Of a DNA stretch of 64,000 bases, positions 30,978 through 39,494 are shown piece after piece. A program made the translations under genes and the position numbers. The number at the start of each line of letters is the position of its first letter. Within the stretch, counting starts at the first letter, position 1. The stretch lies in assembly GCF_001686985.1 (NCBI RefSeq), contig NZ_CP015318.1, positions 928,001 to 992,000 of the forward strand. The letters run 5' to 3'. The notes beneath the pieces were generated by a model. That model searched no databases. It saw nothing but the letters and a program-made list of their open reading frames with translations, and was not told where the DNA came from. The DNA is from Mesorhizobium amorphae CCNWGS0123 (GTDB lineage: Bacteria; Pseudomonadota; Alphaproteobacteria; Rhizobiales; Rhizobiaceae).

Positions 30978-31367
30978 TCAGTCGGCCGGCGCGTTGGTGC
31001 GCCTGCCGTAGCGGTTGGGTCCAGGCTGCCCGGGAAACAGGCAAAGCACCAGGAAGGCGATGATCGAGACGACCGGCACGAACAGCACCAGCGCCGCGAT
31101 GCCTGGCTTGTCGAGATCGTGCAGCCGCTTCACCGCCAGCACGATGTTCGACCAGAGCGAGGCGATGAAAGCGATGAAGAAGATGAACGACCACATGTTG
31201 CTCTCGGGCGAGCCTTCCGGCACCAGCGTGAAGCGGTAGAGCGGAAAGAGTTGTGCGAGAGCCACCAGCAGCCCGCCGAGAAAATAGGCCGCGCGGCTGA
31301 CGCGGCCTGAGGTTTTGAAGAAAAGCCAGATGAGGTCGGATTTTTCAGGCAAGCGGGTCCGGTCCAT
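30978..31367 (-). CDS. DUF805 membrane protein (second of two)
   Basis: A 129-residue protein with four hydrophobic segments and the DUF805 hallmarks GRVSRAAYFLGGLL at the start, KRLHDLDKPGIAAL in the middle and a C-terminal GPNRYG motif. The function of the family is unknown. It overlaps the other DUF805 gene by 23 bases, so the two are probably translated together and may form one complex; they differ enough to be old paralogs. The start is chosen at MDRTRLPEKS. Confidence 0.85.
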   Translation of the reverse strand: MDRTRLPEKSDLIWLFFKTSGRVSRAAYFLGGLLVALAQLFPLYRFTLVPEGSPESNMWSFIFFIAFIASLWSNIVLAVKRLHDLDKPGIAALVLFVPVVSIIAFLVLCLFPGQPGPNRYGRRTNAPAD

Positions 31368-31698
31368 ACTGATTGGCGCCCCTGGTGCCTTCGAGAATAC
31401 CAAGCTCGACCAGCATCCAGATGCCGCCGATGATCGGCACGAGCCCGATCAGCGACCACCAGCCCGACTTGTCCCGGTCGTGCCAGCGTTTGGCGTAGAC
31501 GGCGAAAACGCTATAGAGCATGGCAAGCGCGTAGATCACATACACAAAACCATACGGCGCGCCTTCGAATGTCGTGCCGATGATGTTGTCGATAATCGCT
31601 GCAACAAGCGCGCCGACGAATATCACGCCAACGCAGGCCCAGAGCTTGCCGCGATTTATGCGGCCTTCATAGCTGGTCAAAAGGAATTTCCAGTCCAT
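31345..31698 (-). CDS. DUF805 membrane protein (first of two)
   Basis: A 117-residue protein with N-terminal SYEGRINRGKLWACV, three hydrophobic segments, the conserved RWHDRDKSGWWSL motif and a C-terminal GANQYGPDP. These are the standard DUF805 signatures. It is the first of a tandem pair lying between dapD and an uncharacterised membrane protein, all leftward. No function can be stated. Confidence 0.9.
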   Translation of the reverse strand: MDWKFLLTSYEGRINRGKLWACVGVIFVGALVAAIIDNIIGTTFEGAPYGFVYVIYALAMLYSVFAVYAKRWHDRDKSGWWSLIGLVPIIGGIWMLVELGILEGTRGANQYGPDPLA

Positions 31699-31770
31699 GT
31701 CACCCCTCCATCTTGAACCAGCGCGACGGATTGTCGCGCTGGCGGAAGGTGCGTCCGTTTCTGGAAAAGA

Positions 31771-32625
31771 TCAATCGCGCAGCAATTCGTTGATCGAAGT
31801 CTTGGAGCGGGTCTTGGCGTCGACGCGCTTGACGATGACGGCGCAGTAGAGGCCGGGCCCGGGCTCGTTGTTCGGAAAAGCCTTGCCCGGCAGCGATCCG
31901 GCGACGACCACCGAATTGGGCGGCACTTCGCCATAGAAGACCTTGCCGGTAGCGCGGTCGACGATCTTGGTCGACTGGCCGATGAACACGCCCATGCCGA
32001 GCACCGAGCCTTCACGCACGATACAGCCCTCGACCACTTCCGAACGCGCGCCGATGAAGCAATTGTCCTCGATGATGGTCGGGCCGGCCTGCATCGGCTC
32101 CAGCACGCCGCCGATGCCGACGCCGCCCGACAGATGCACGTTCTTGCCGATCTGGGCGCAGGAGCCGACCGAGGCCCAGGTGTCGACCATGGTGCCTGTA
32201 TCGACATAGGCGCCGACATTGACGAAGGACGGCATCAGCACCGCGCCCGGCGCGACATAGGCGGAGCGGCGCACGATCGACGACGGGACGGCCCGGAAGC
32301 CGGCCTTTTCGAAGTCGACGGCACTCCAGCCGTCGAACTTCGACGGCACCTTGTCCCACCACACCGCTTCGCCCGGACCACCCTTGATGATCTCCATCGG
32401 GTTGAGCCGGAACGACAGCAGCACCGCTTTCTTCAGCCACTGGTTGACGTGCCACTTGCCGTCGGCCTGGCGCTCGGCGACGCGAGCGGCGCCGCGGTCA
32501 AGCAGGTCGAGCGCCGACTGGATGGCGTCGCGCGTCTCGCCGCGGGTCGCGGTCGAAATCGTGTCGCGCTCCTCGAAGGCCTTCTCGATGGTCTTTTCGA
32601 GGCTCGCCAGATCAGTCTTCGACAT
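31771..32625 (-). CDS. dapD: Tetrahydrodipicolinate N-succinyltransferase
   Basis: A 284-residue trimeric left-handed beta-helix enzyme of the succinylase route to diaminopimelate and lysine. The hexapeptide repeats run through [48 protein letters not shown] and [14 protein letters not shown]; the N-terminal helical domain has [15 protein letters not shown]. Full length. It acts just before DapC and DapE; dapE lies downstream in the same direction. Confidence 0.98.
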   Translation of the reverse strand: MSKTDLASLEKTIEKAFEERDTISTATRGETRDAIQSALDLLDRGAARVAERQADGKWHVNQWLKKAVLLSFRLNPMEIIKGGPGEAVWWDKVPSKFDGWSAVDFEKAGFRAVPSSIVRRSAYVAPGAVLMPSFVNVGAYVDTGTMVDTWASVGSCAQIGKNVHLSGGVGIGGVLEPMQAGPTIIEDNCFIGARSEVVEGCIVREGSVLGMGVFIGQSTKIVDRATGKVFYGEVPPNSVVVAGSLPGKAFPNNEPGPGLYCAVIVKRVDAKTRSKTSINELLRD

Positions 32626-32770
32626 GATTTCGCTCCGTTACCAAGCTGTTAAGGGGCAGCGCCTTAACCTGTTTTGAAAGTCGCGCGGACCCTATGTTAA
32701 GGCTTATTGGGGGTCAATCGCGAGTGCGCCATGGGACGGCGCAAGTGAATTATTGGGACGGGTAGAGCAA

Positions 32771-33610
32771 ATGACGCCAATGGAAAAGGCGGGGTGGACG
32801 CCGCTGCCGCATTCGGACGAGGATCTGGAGCGCGCAAAGAGCGTGCCGGACACGCCGCAGACGCGCGCCGACACCTACCGTCTGGCCTGGAACGACCCCG
32901 AGTTCATGACGCGACGCGAATTGCGCGCGGTGCGGCTGCAGCTCGAGCTTCTGAAGCCGGAGATGATCCTCGCCGAACGCGGCATCCGTTCGACCGTGAT
33001 CCTGTTCGGCGGCGCGCGCATTCCCGAGCCCGGCGGCGAAGCCTGGGCGGCGAAGAACGAGACGCAGAAGAAGAACCTCGAGCTGAACAGCCGCTATTAC
33101 GAGGAGGCGCGCAAGTTCGCCCGCCTCTGCTCGCAGCAGTCGGCCACCTCCTACTACCGCGAATTCGTCGTCGTCACCGGCGGCGGGCCTGGCGTCATGG
33201 AAGCCGGTAACCGCGGCGCCGACGATGTCGGCGCGCCGTCGATCGGCCTCAACATCGTGCTGCCGCACGAGCAGGCGCCGAACGCCTATGTGACGCCCGA
33301 GCTCTGCTTCAACTTCCACTATTTCGCCATCCGCAAGATGCATTTCGTCATGCGCGCCAAGGCGGTCGCGGTATTCCCCGGCGGCTTCGGCACGATGGAC
33401 GAATTCTTCGAGACGCTGACGCTGATCCAGACCGGGCGCATGGAGCGCGTGCCGGTGATCCTGTTCGGCAAGTCCTTCTGGCAAAAGGCGATCGATCTCG
33501 ATTTCCTGGCCGAACAGGGCACGATCACGCCCGGCGACCAGGACATCATCGATTTCGTCGACACCGCCGACGAGGCCTGGGGCATCATCAGCCGCTTCTA
33601 CAATCTCTGA
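32771..33610 (+). CDS. LOG/TIGR00730-family Rossmann protein
   Basis: A 279-residue member of the lysine-decarboxylase-like LOG superfamily. Signature segments are VTGGGPGVMEAGNRGAD (about residue 135) and AVFPGGFGTMDEFFETLTL (about 197), the PGGxGTxxE nucleotide-binding motif. Short members release active cytokinins from nucleotide precursors; this longer form with a 60-residue N-terminal extension probably cleaves another nucleotide. Start at ATG 32771 or 32780 is not resolved; the upstream site is weak. Confidence 0.88.
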   Translation: MTPMEKAGWTPLPHSDEDLERAKSVPDTPQTRADTYRLAWNDPEFMTRRELRAVRLQLELLKPEMILAERGIRSTVILFGGARIPEPGGEAWAAKNETQKKNLELNSRYYEEARKFARLCSQQSATSYYREFVVVTGGGPGVMEAGNRGADDVGAPSIGLNIVLPHEQAPNAYVTPELCFNFHYFAIRKMHFVMRAKAVAVFPGGFGTMDEFFETLTLIQTGRMERVPVILFGKSFWQKAIDLDFLAEQGTITPGDQDIIDFVDTADEAWGIISRFYNL

Positions 33611-33628
33611 GCGTGGCTGGCCCGCGTC

Positions 33629-34336
33629 TCAGGCCGGCACTTCGACGATCGCCGTGAGAAAACTGGCTAGGTCGTCGGTGACGAAATCGACGTCGTCCTC
33701 GTTGGCCGGGTCGCGTTCCCAGATCTCCGAGAAGGTCGGTTCGAAATTGCGCGGCACCACCAGCACCGTGGTCATGCCGAGCGATTTCGGCACGGCCAGA
33801 TTGCGGGCAAGGTCCTCGAACATCACCGCATTGTGGCCGGTGACGGCGTGCAGTTCGGCAAACCGCTCATAGGTCTGGCGTGCCGGCTTGGGGTTCAGCC
33901 CGGCCGCGACGATGTCGAAGATGGCGTCGAAATGCTCGAGTATGCCGAGCTGGCGCGCGGTGCGTTCGGCATGCCTGCGATCGCCGTTGGTGAAGATGAA
34001 CTTGCGCCCGGGCAACTGGCGGATGGCGGCTCCGAGGACCGGATCGGGCACCAGCCACGAATAGTCGATGTCATGGACCTTTTCGAGAAAATCGTCGGGG
34101 TCGATGCCATGGCGCGTCATCAGGCCGTTCAGCGTCGTGCCATACTCTAGGTAGAGTTCCTTCTGCAGCTTGCGCGCCTCGTCGCGCGGCAGCGTCAAAA
34201 GCTCTCCGACATAGGCGGTCATCTTCACGTCGATCTGCGCGAACAGGTTCGAATGGTGCGGATAGAGCGTGTTGTCGAGATCGAACACCCAGTCGGTGAC
34301 ATGGGCGAAGCGTGCGGGGTCAGGCAGCGTGGTCAT
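33629..34336 (-). CDS. HAD-family pyrimidine 5'-nucleotidase
   Basis: A 235-residue haloacid-dehalogenase-fold phosphatase. Motif I is WVFDLDNTLYPHHSNLF (nucleophile Asp), motif II FIFTNGDRRHAERT, motif III/IV region KSLGMTTVLV and acidic NEDDVDF. The pattern with DNTLYP matches the Sdt1/pyrimidine 5'-nucleotidase subgroup that dephosphorylates UMP/CMP-type nucleotides. It converges on the LOG-family gene, 18 bases away, and nucleotide clean-up is a theme of both, though that is inferred. Confidence 0.9.
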   Translation of the reverse strand: MTTLPDPARFAHVTDWVFDLDNTLYPHHSNLFAQIDVKMTAYVGELLTLPRDEARKLQKELYLEYGTTLNGLMTRHGIDPDDFLEKVHDIDYSWLVPDPVLGAAIRQLPGRKFIFTNGDRRHAERTARQLGILEHFDAIFDIVAAGLNPKPARQTYERFAELHAVTGHNAVMFEDLARNLAVPKSLGMTTVLVVPRNFEPTFSEIWERDPANEDDVDFVTDDLASFLTAIVEVPA

Positions 34337-34485
34337 GCCTCCTTATGGCACGCTGGTCAGGCGCTTATCCACAACTTATGCGCGTCGAAAGATGTGAAAG
34401 TGGGGCTCATTTCAAATTTTAAGCATCGCCGAAAGGTGGTCTTCAGGGCTTGCTAGGCACACAGGCGGTTCTGTGGGAGCCAGCG

Positions 34486-35247
34486 ATGAATCGCCTAATT
34501 CTGAAATCCGCCGCCGTCGCTTTCGGCTCGGTAGCAGTCTCGCTTTTGTTGACGCTGATCATCGTCCCCGCACTGGGCTTCCCGATCAGCCGCACGATCT
34601 GGCTGACCTCCACAGTCTGCCCGCTGGCCCTTGCCTGGATCGCCAGTGCAACCACCTTCTGGCAGAGCGAGAGGTTGAAAAGCGCGCATCGCGAACTCGC
34701 CCGGGCACACGCCCAGCTTGCCGCCGCGCACCGGCGCCTCTCGGAAAAGGCCAGCCGCGACGACATGACCGGCATGCTCAACCGCGAGAGCTTCTTTGCT
34801 GCGCTCGACGGCTCGCGGCGCAAATCCGATCGCGGCGCGCTGCTGATCATCGATGCCGACCACTTCAAGAAGATCAATGACAGCTTCGGTCATCTGACCG
34901 GCGACGACGCGCTGCTCTTGATCGCCGCCGCCATCGAACGCGGCGTGCGCAGCGGCGACGTGCTCGGCCGCATCGGCGGCGAGGAATTCGCCGCCTTCCT
35001 GACCGGCGCCACCGAACAGGAGGCCAAACGCGTCGCCGAGCGCATCCGCCGGGAGGTCGAACTGATCCGCTTCCGTCCCGTCGACGAGCGGACGGTTCCG
35101 CTGACAGTCAGCATCGGCGGCACCACCTGCGGCGAAGGCATCGGCGTGTCCGACCTGATGCGCGCCGCCGACCGCCGGCTCTACGAGGCCAAGCATCGTG
35201 GCCGCAATCTCGCGATCCTCGACCGCGATGTCCCGGAAGCCGCCTGA
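34486..35247 (+). CDS. Diguanylate cyclase (GGDEF), membrane-anchored
   Basis: A 253-residue protein: two N-terminal membrane helices (VAFGSVAVSLLLTLIIVPALG and IWLTSTVCPLALAWIAS), a short coiled coil, then a GGDEF domain (about 95-245). The active site reads GRIGGEEF, a functional variant, and RSGD five residues before it is an intact inhibitory I-site. IIDADHFKKINDSFGH carries the first metal Asp. It should make cyclic di-GMP with product inhibition. Start ATG at 34486 precedes the first helix. It stands alone. Confidence 0.93.
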   Translation: MNRLILKSAAVAFGSVAVSLLLTLIIVPALGFPISRTIWLTSTVCPLALAWIASATTFWQSERLKSAHRELARAHAQLAAAHRRLSEKASRDDMTGMLNRESFFAALDGSRRKSDRGALLIIDADHFKKINDSFGHLTGDDALLLIAAAIERGVRSGDVLGRIGGEEFAAFLTGATEQEAKRVAERIRREVELIRFRPVDERTVPLTVSIGGTTCGEGIGVSDLMRAADRRLYEAKHRGRNLAILDRDVPEAA

Positions 35248-35435
35248 GGCCCACAGCGCATCAGTGCCTCTACCGGTGATCGGAAAATCCTAACCTTGTT
35301 TGCACTCAACCAGCCCGGTTACCCGGTTGTAGCAGGTCTTCCGGCGAGGTTGGCACGAAACTGGCTTTTCCTGACGGGCGTGTGCCGTTCAGGGAATGCC
35401 ATGCGTGGATCGAAGCCCCCATCGAAAGGCGTGCC

Positions 35436-35609
35436 ATGACCTTCTTCACCGGGAATTTCTTCACCAGAAAAATGCCGCGCCGCATGATCGTGCAGATGCT
35501 CATCGCACTGCCGGCATTGTCGCTGTTCCGCAACCAGCCTGCCGTAGTCGACCCCGACGAGATCGTCGAGGTCAATGGCTGGATCCTCAAGCGGAGCGAC
35601 CTCGCATGA
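35436..35609 (+). CDS. Small coupled protein with Tat-like N-terminus
   Basis: A 57-residue ORF starting MTFFTGNFFTRKMPRR. A twin Arg precedes a hydrophobic run (MIVQMLIALPALSLF), like a short Tat signal or anchor, followed by VVDPDEIVEVNGWILKRSDLA. AAGG lies six bases before ATG. Its TGA overlaps the ATG of the GMC oxidoreductase (ATGA), so the pair is coupled. By analogy with membrane sugar dehydrogenases, whose small Tat subunit carries the flavoprotein out, this could be an escort or anchor; that is inference only. Confidence 0.6.
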   Translation: MTFFTGNFFTRKMPRRMIVQMLIALPALSLFRNQPAVVDPDEIVEVNGWILKRSDLA

Positions 35610-37045
35610 TTTTCGACAGTTACGAGGCCTTTCGCGCGGCCAACTTTACGGCCAAGGTCTGCATCCTCGGTTCCGGTCCCGCCGGCACGACGATCGCTAG
35701 AAAGCTTGGCGCCGCAGGCATTCCGGTTGTCGTGCTGGAGGCCGGCTCGCGCGAATTCAGCGACGAGTCGCAGGATTTCTATCGCGGCACCACTGTAGGC
35801 GATCCCTATTTCGACCTCGACATCACGCGGCTGCGCTTCATGGGTGGCTCGTCGAACCATTGGGCCGGCTGGTGCCGCGTGCTCGACAGCCAAGATTTCG
35901 AGCCCAAGGCCTGGGCACCGGACACCGGCTGGCCGATCAGCCGTGCCGATATCGACCCCTATCTGCCTGAGGTGCACGACATCCTCGAACTGCCCGACTT
36001 CCGGCCGGATGTGCCAATTTCGGACGACATCCGCTGGATACAGCTGATCAAGAGCCCGGCCGTACGCTTTGGCGAAAAATTCGCCGACGAGCTGGACGCG
36101 AGCAGGAACATCGCCGTGGTGCTCAACACCTATGCCACCGAGCTCGCCGGCGACGGCAAGCGGGTGACCGGCGCCAGGCTGTGGTCGAACGGCCAGGACG
36201 CCGGCGCCTTCAGTGCCGATTATTTCATCACCTGCACCGGCGGGCTGGAGAATTCGCGGCTGCTTCTGTGGTCGAACCAGCGCTCGAATGGCGGCGTCGT
36301 GCCGAACGCCACCGCGCTCGGCCGTTACTGGATGGAGCACCCGACCTTCGAGGGCGGCAATGCCATCCTCGCCGACTATGGCGAGTTCGAGGTCGATGCC
36401 GACAACGAGGCCTTCTTCTCGCCGACGCTGGCCGCGATGGAACGGCTGCAGATCATGAATTTCGGTATCAGGTTGATCGAGACGCCTTATCCCCATGTCA
36501 AGCGACTTATCGCCGACCTTGCCTGCACGGCGCCTGACATGGCCGAATGGATGTCCTCCAGGCTCAGCCAGAACCTGCGCTGCGCCGCCCAGCTCTATGT
36601 CGCCTGGGAACAGGCGCCTCTGGCCTCGAACCAGATCGAGCTGTCGAAGACCGATGTCGACCATGCCGGCGTGCCGCGCATCGAACTGCATTGGAAAAAG
36701 TCGGAACTGGAACGCCGCACCTTGCTGGAGGGGTTGAGACTGTTCGGCACGACGCTGGCTCAGAAGAATCTCGGCCGCGTTCGCATCGCCGACTGGATCG
36801 GCAATGGCGGGGACTATCCGACCAACGAGGAAACCGCTGGCCATCATCATATGGGCGGCACGCGCATGGGAACGGATGTGACCAGAAGCGTCGTCGACGC
36901 CAACTGCAAGGTCCATGGCATGGACAATCTCTATGTCGGCGGCTCCTCGGTGTTCTGCACGTCAGGCGAGTGCAACCCGACGACGACCATCACCGCACTG
37001 GCCTGCCGGTTGGGTGACCACCTCGGTAAGGTGATCGCCGTCTAG
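35606..37045 (+). CDS. GMC-family FAD-dependent oxidoreductase
   Basis: A 479-residue flavoprotein. N-terminal dinucleotide-binding motif KVCILGSGPAGTTIARKLG, then VVLEAGSREF; GGSSNHWAGWC is the second FAD motif; the C-terminal domain ends with HHHMGGTRMGTDVTRSV and NLYVGGSSVFCTSGECNPTTT, as in sugar/alcohol dehydrogenases of this family. The family oxidises alcohols or sugars and passes electrons to cytochromes or quinones. It has no signal peptide; a small coupled ORF precedes it. The substrate cannot be named. Confidence 0.92.
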   Translation: MIFDSYEAFRAANFTAKVCILGSGPAGTTIARKLGAAGIPVVVLEAGSREFSDESQDFYRGTTVGDPYFDLDITRLRFMGGSSNHWAGWCRVLDSQDFEPKAWAPDTGWPISRADIDPYLPEVHDILELPDFRPDVPISDDIRWIQLIKSPAVRFGEKFADELDASRNIAVVLNTYATELAGDGKRVTGARLWSNGQDAGAFSADYFITCTGGLENSRLLLWSNQRSNGGVVPNATALGRYWMEHPTFEGGNAILADYGEFEVDADNEAFFSPTLAAMERLQIMNFGIRLIETPYPHVKRLIADLACTAPDMAEWMSSRLSQNLRCAAQLYVAWEQAPLASNQIELSKTDVDHAGVPRIELHWKKSELERRTLLEGLRLFGTTLAQKNLGRVRIADWIGNGGDYPTNEETAGHHHMGGTRMGTDVTRSVVDANCKVHGMDNLYVGGSSVFCTSGECNPTTTITALACRLGDHLGKVIAV

Positions 37046-37046
37046 C

Positions 37047-37092
37047 GCAGTTCCAGGAAAAGTGCGCAGTGGTTTTCCGTCCGCAATTGCGT
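37047..37092 (+). repeat. Palindromic intergenic repeat, family A, copy 2
   Basis: AGTTCCAGGAAAAGTGCG, then TGGTTTTCCGTCCG and CAATTGCG. Same element as at 44222 and 52563. It starts one base after the GMC stop codon. Confidence 0.8.
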
Positions 37093-37105
37093 ACTTGGAG
37101 CGGGC

Positions 37106-37151
37106 CTAAAAACAGGCGGCGCCGGCACCCGGGAAGGCGGCCGGCGCCGCC
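37106..37151 (-). terminator. Terminator of the small membrane-protein gene
   Basis: GGCGGCGCCGGC and GCCGGCGCCGCC make a perfect 12-pair stem with a 13-base loop (37115-37151). On the minus strand it is followed by TGTTTTTAGG, giving a T-tract. It lies 32 bases after the small gene's stop and would also block the converging GMC transcript. Confidence 0.75.
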
Positions 37152-37182
37152 TTGGGCGCGCCTTTGGAAGATCGTACTGAGT

Positions 37183-37350
37183 TTAGAAGCCGTGCACAGC
37201 AATGCGCACCAGCACCGCCGCGGCGGCCAGTGCCACCAGCAGGATGCCGAGGCCGATGGGCGACCCCCAGCCATACCATTCCATGGCCAGCTTGGCGTAT
37301 TTGAACTCCTCCTCATGCGAGAGAGGGGCGCGGTGTTGGATCAAGCTCAG
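37183..37350 (-). CDS. Small single-helix membrane protein, probable CTG or TTG start
   Basis: A frame of 55 codons, not starting with ATG, reads SLIQHRAPLSHEEEFKYA, then AKLAMEWYGWGSP and a single membrane helix (IGLGILLVALAAAAVLVRI) ending HGF. An ideal AAGGAG lies seven bases before a CTG at 37350 and 13 bases before a TTG at 37344. The arrangement (short acidic lead, one helix) recalls accessory subunits of terminal oxidases, but I recognise no family with certainty. It is divergent from the MarR gene and followed by a strong terminator. Confidence 0.55.
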   Translation of the reverse strand: MSLIQHRAPLSHEEEFKYAKLAMEWYGWGSPIGLGILLVALAAAAVLVRIAVHGF

Positions 37351-37445
37351 CTTTTCACTCCTTGTTGGCGGCGGGTCCTTGCCTTGCGCAAGTCACAGCC
37401 GCATATTGATGCAATCGTCTTAATGTTAGACAGATTGATAGTTAG

Positions 37446-37928
37446 ATGATCGAAATAAATTCGTCAACCAGAAATCGCACCGAAATGGCCGAGGCTATCA
37501 GCCTCGCCATCATGCGCTGGCAGGATACGACGCAGGCCTATGACGAGGCGGTGGGCGCAAAGCTTGGGCTGAACGCGGCCGAGCGGCATTGCCTCGGGCT
37601 GCTCTATGGCGGCCCGCAATCGGCAGGCGCGGTCGCGGTCGCGACGGGCTTGACGCCGGCCGCCGTCACCGCGCTGATCGACCGGCTAGAGGCACGCGGG
37701 TTCCTCACGCGCACGCGCAGCCTGGAAGACAGGCGCAAGGTGGTCATCGAGGCGACGGAGCGCACGCGGGACCTGTCGGCGCGCTATTACGGCGCCATTG
37801 CGCAGGAGGGGCAAAAGATGATGGCCAGCTTCAGCGATGCCGAACTGGCCACCATATTGCGGTTCACCACCGCGGCACTCGACCTGCAGCGCGAGCAGCT
37901 TGCCCGTCTGAAGACCGAGACCGCCTGA
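37446..37928 (+). CDS. MarR-family transcriptional regulator
   Basis: A 160-residue dimeric winged-helix repressor type. The DNA-binding region is AERHCLGLLYGGPQSAGAVAVATGLTPAAVTALIDRLEARG in segments (about 42-85), with the wing TRTRSLEDRRKVVIE. Helices at both ends form the dimer. It is divergent from the small membrane protein gene, with an AT-rich 95-base gap that contains TTAGA-type half sites and may hold its operator. The ligand is unknown. Confidence 0.9.
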   Translation: MIEINSSTRNRTEMAEAISLAIMRWQDTTQAYDEAVGAKLGLNAAERHCLGLLYGGPQSAGAVAVATGLTPAAVTALIDRLEARGFLTRTRSLEDRRKVVIEATERTRDLSARYYGAIAQEGQKMMASFSDAELATILRFTTAALDLQREQLARLKTETA

Positions 37929-37932
37929 GTGG

Positions 37933-38766
37933 TCAGACGGCTGCCGGGTCGAGCGCCGGCTTGCCCCTGTTGCGTCCGACGATGCCGGCCATGTCAGCGG
38001 TCTGGAAGGCATCGCGCAGGACATCGAAGGACGGCAGCACGAAATAGGCGCGCTGGAACTTGTCGATCTCGTAGCCGGTGCGCATTACCGTTTCGAGGTC
38101 GAAGGGCACATGATGGGCGTCCTTGTCCTCGACGGCGAATTGCAGCTCGGTGAAGGACGACATCAGCCCGGCACCAAAGGCCTTCAGCGGCTGGCCGGCT
38201 TCCTGCATCAGCCCGTATTCGGCGGTGTACCAGTACAGGCGGGTGACCATCTCGTCGCCGCCGAGCGCGATCACGTCCTCGGCCTTCTGGCCATACATCT
38301 GCATGAAATCGGCGAAGACCGGCTGCGTCAGGATCGGCACATGGCCGAAGAAGTCGTGGAACATGTCCGGCTCGACAATGTAGTCGAGCTCGTCTCGCGT
38401 CCTGAGCCAGTTGGTCACCGGGAAGCGGCGGTTGGCGAGATGGTCGAAGAACGGCGCGGCGGGGATCAGCCCCGGCACGGCCACGATTTCCCAGCCGGTG
38501 AGCTTGCACAGCTTTTCGCTGACCGCATCGAAGTCCGGGATCCTGTCAAGCAGGCCAAGAGCTGCAACACCGTCGAGATAGGAGTGATGGGCCAGCTTCC
38601 GCGTCAGCTTCGTCTGGCGGTCGCACAGCGTGCGCCACACCGCCTGCTCGTCGGCGCTGTAGTCATAGCCCTGCGCCACGGTGAAATCGGCGCGGCAGAC
38701 CGAATAATCGCCACGCAGCCCCTGCGCCGCACATTCCCTTGCATAGTCGGCAACGCTCATTGTCAT
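37933..38766 (-). CDS. phhA: Phenylalanine 4-monooxygenase
   Basis: A 277-residue, non-haem iron, tetrahydropterin-dependent enzyme converting phenylalanine to tyrosine. Iron ligands are in DMFHDFFGHVPIL (two His) and in WYTAEYGL (Glu). Other marks: GYDYSADEQAVWRTL, PGLIPAAPFFDHLANRRFPVTNW in segments, and AFGAGLMSSFTE. AGGAG seven bases before the chosen ATG supports 38766. The pterin recycling partner phhB is not in the window. It is divergent from an Lrp-type regulator, the usual arrangement. Confidence 0.96.
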   Translation of the reverse strand: MTMSVADYARECAAQGLRGDYSVCRADFTVAQGYDYSADEQAVWRTLCDRQTKLTRKLAHHSYLDGVAALGLLDRIPDFDAVSEKLCKLTGWEIVAVPGLIPAAPFFDHLANRRFPVTNWLRTRDELDYIVEPDMFHDFFGHVPILTQPVFADFMQMYGQKAEDVIALGGDEMVTRLYWYTAEYGLMQEAGQPLKAFGAGLMSSFTELQFAVEDKDAHHVPFDLETVMRTGYEIDKFQRAYFVLPSFDVLRDAFQTADMAGIVGRNRGKPALDPAAV

Positions 38767-38903
38767 GGCTCTTCTCCTCATGAATTCATGGCCAATCGTG
38801 CAGCAATTCTAGCCCGAGACGGCGAGGCATATCCGCTTTGATGATGGCCTAAACGCAGCATTTGAGGTAAAAGGCGCTATCGGAAAGCTGTTGGAGAGTG
38901 AAA

Positions 38904-39380
38904 ATGCCTCAGTTTGACGAATTCGAAATCAGGATGCTCGACATCCTGCAGCGCGACGGACGCAAGCCGGTGTCGGAACTCGCCCAGGAAATCGGCCTGT
39001 CGACAACGCCTTGCGCGCGCCGCTTCGAGGCCCTGCAGGACACCGGCGTCATCAAGGGCTTTGCCGCCGTCGTCAGCCGTCGCGCCGTCGGCCTGACGGT
39101 CGAGGTGTTCATCCAGGTGCGCCTGGTCAGCCATAGCGACGGCTCGCCGGAAAGCTTCATCGCCGCCGTTCAGCGCATGGACGAGGTGTCCGCCTGCTGG
39201 ACGATGACCGGCGACCACGACTTCCTCCTGCATGTCATGGTGCCGTCGGTCGACGAGCTCAACCACTTCGTCATGCACAGGCTGATGCGGCTTGAAGGCG
39301 TGCGCGACGTTCACACCCAGCTCGTGCTGCAGAACATCAAGGGCCCGGGCCATGTGCCGCTCGCGCACCTTCGACGCTAG
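38904..39380 (+). CDS. Lrp/AsnC-family regulator, likely controlling phhA
   Basis: A 158-residue regulator: N-terminal helix-turn-helix (EFEIRMLDILQRDGRKPVSELAQEIGLSTTPCARR in segments) and the RAM ligand-binding domain (EVFIQVRLVSH, then CWTMTGDHDFLLHV). The ATG at 38904 has GGAGAG just upstream. It is divergent from phhA with 137 bases between them. Aromatic amino acids are the probable ligand by position and by precedent for phh loci, which is inferred. Confidence 0.92.
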   Translation: MPQFDEFEIRMLDILQRDGRKPVSELAQEIGLSTTPCARRFEALQDTGVIKGFAAVVSRRAVGLTVEVFIQVRLVSHSDGSPESFIAAVQRMDEVSACWTMTGDHDFLLHVMVPSVDELNHFVMHRLMRLEGVRDVHTQLVLQNIKGPGHVPLAHLRR

Positions 39381-39494
39381 GGCCGCCTGCCCGCCAATTT
39401 TGCGGGAAAGCTGCACGCAAACTGCTGAACAGGGCCAACTCGTCATCCAGATCGCCGGTTAGGACAGGCGGACCGCCGTTGAAAAAGGTCCGCC

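Noticed and set aside
35306..36916. 536-residue minus-strand ORF opposite the GMC oxidoreductase
   Set aside because: Shadow frame; the opposite strand carries full GMC motifs.
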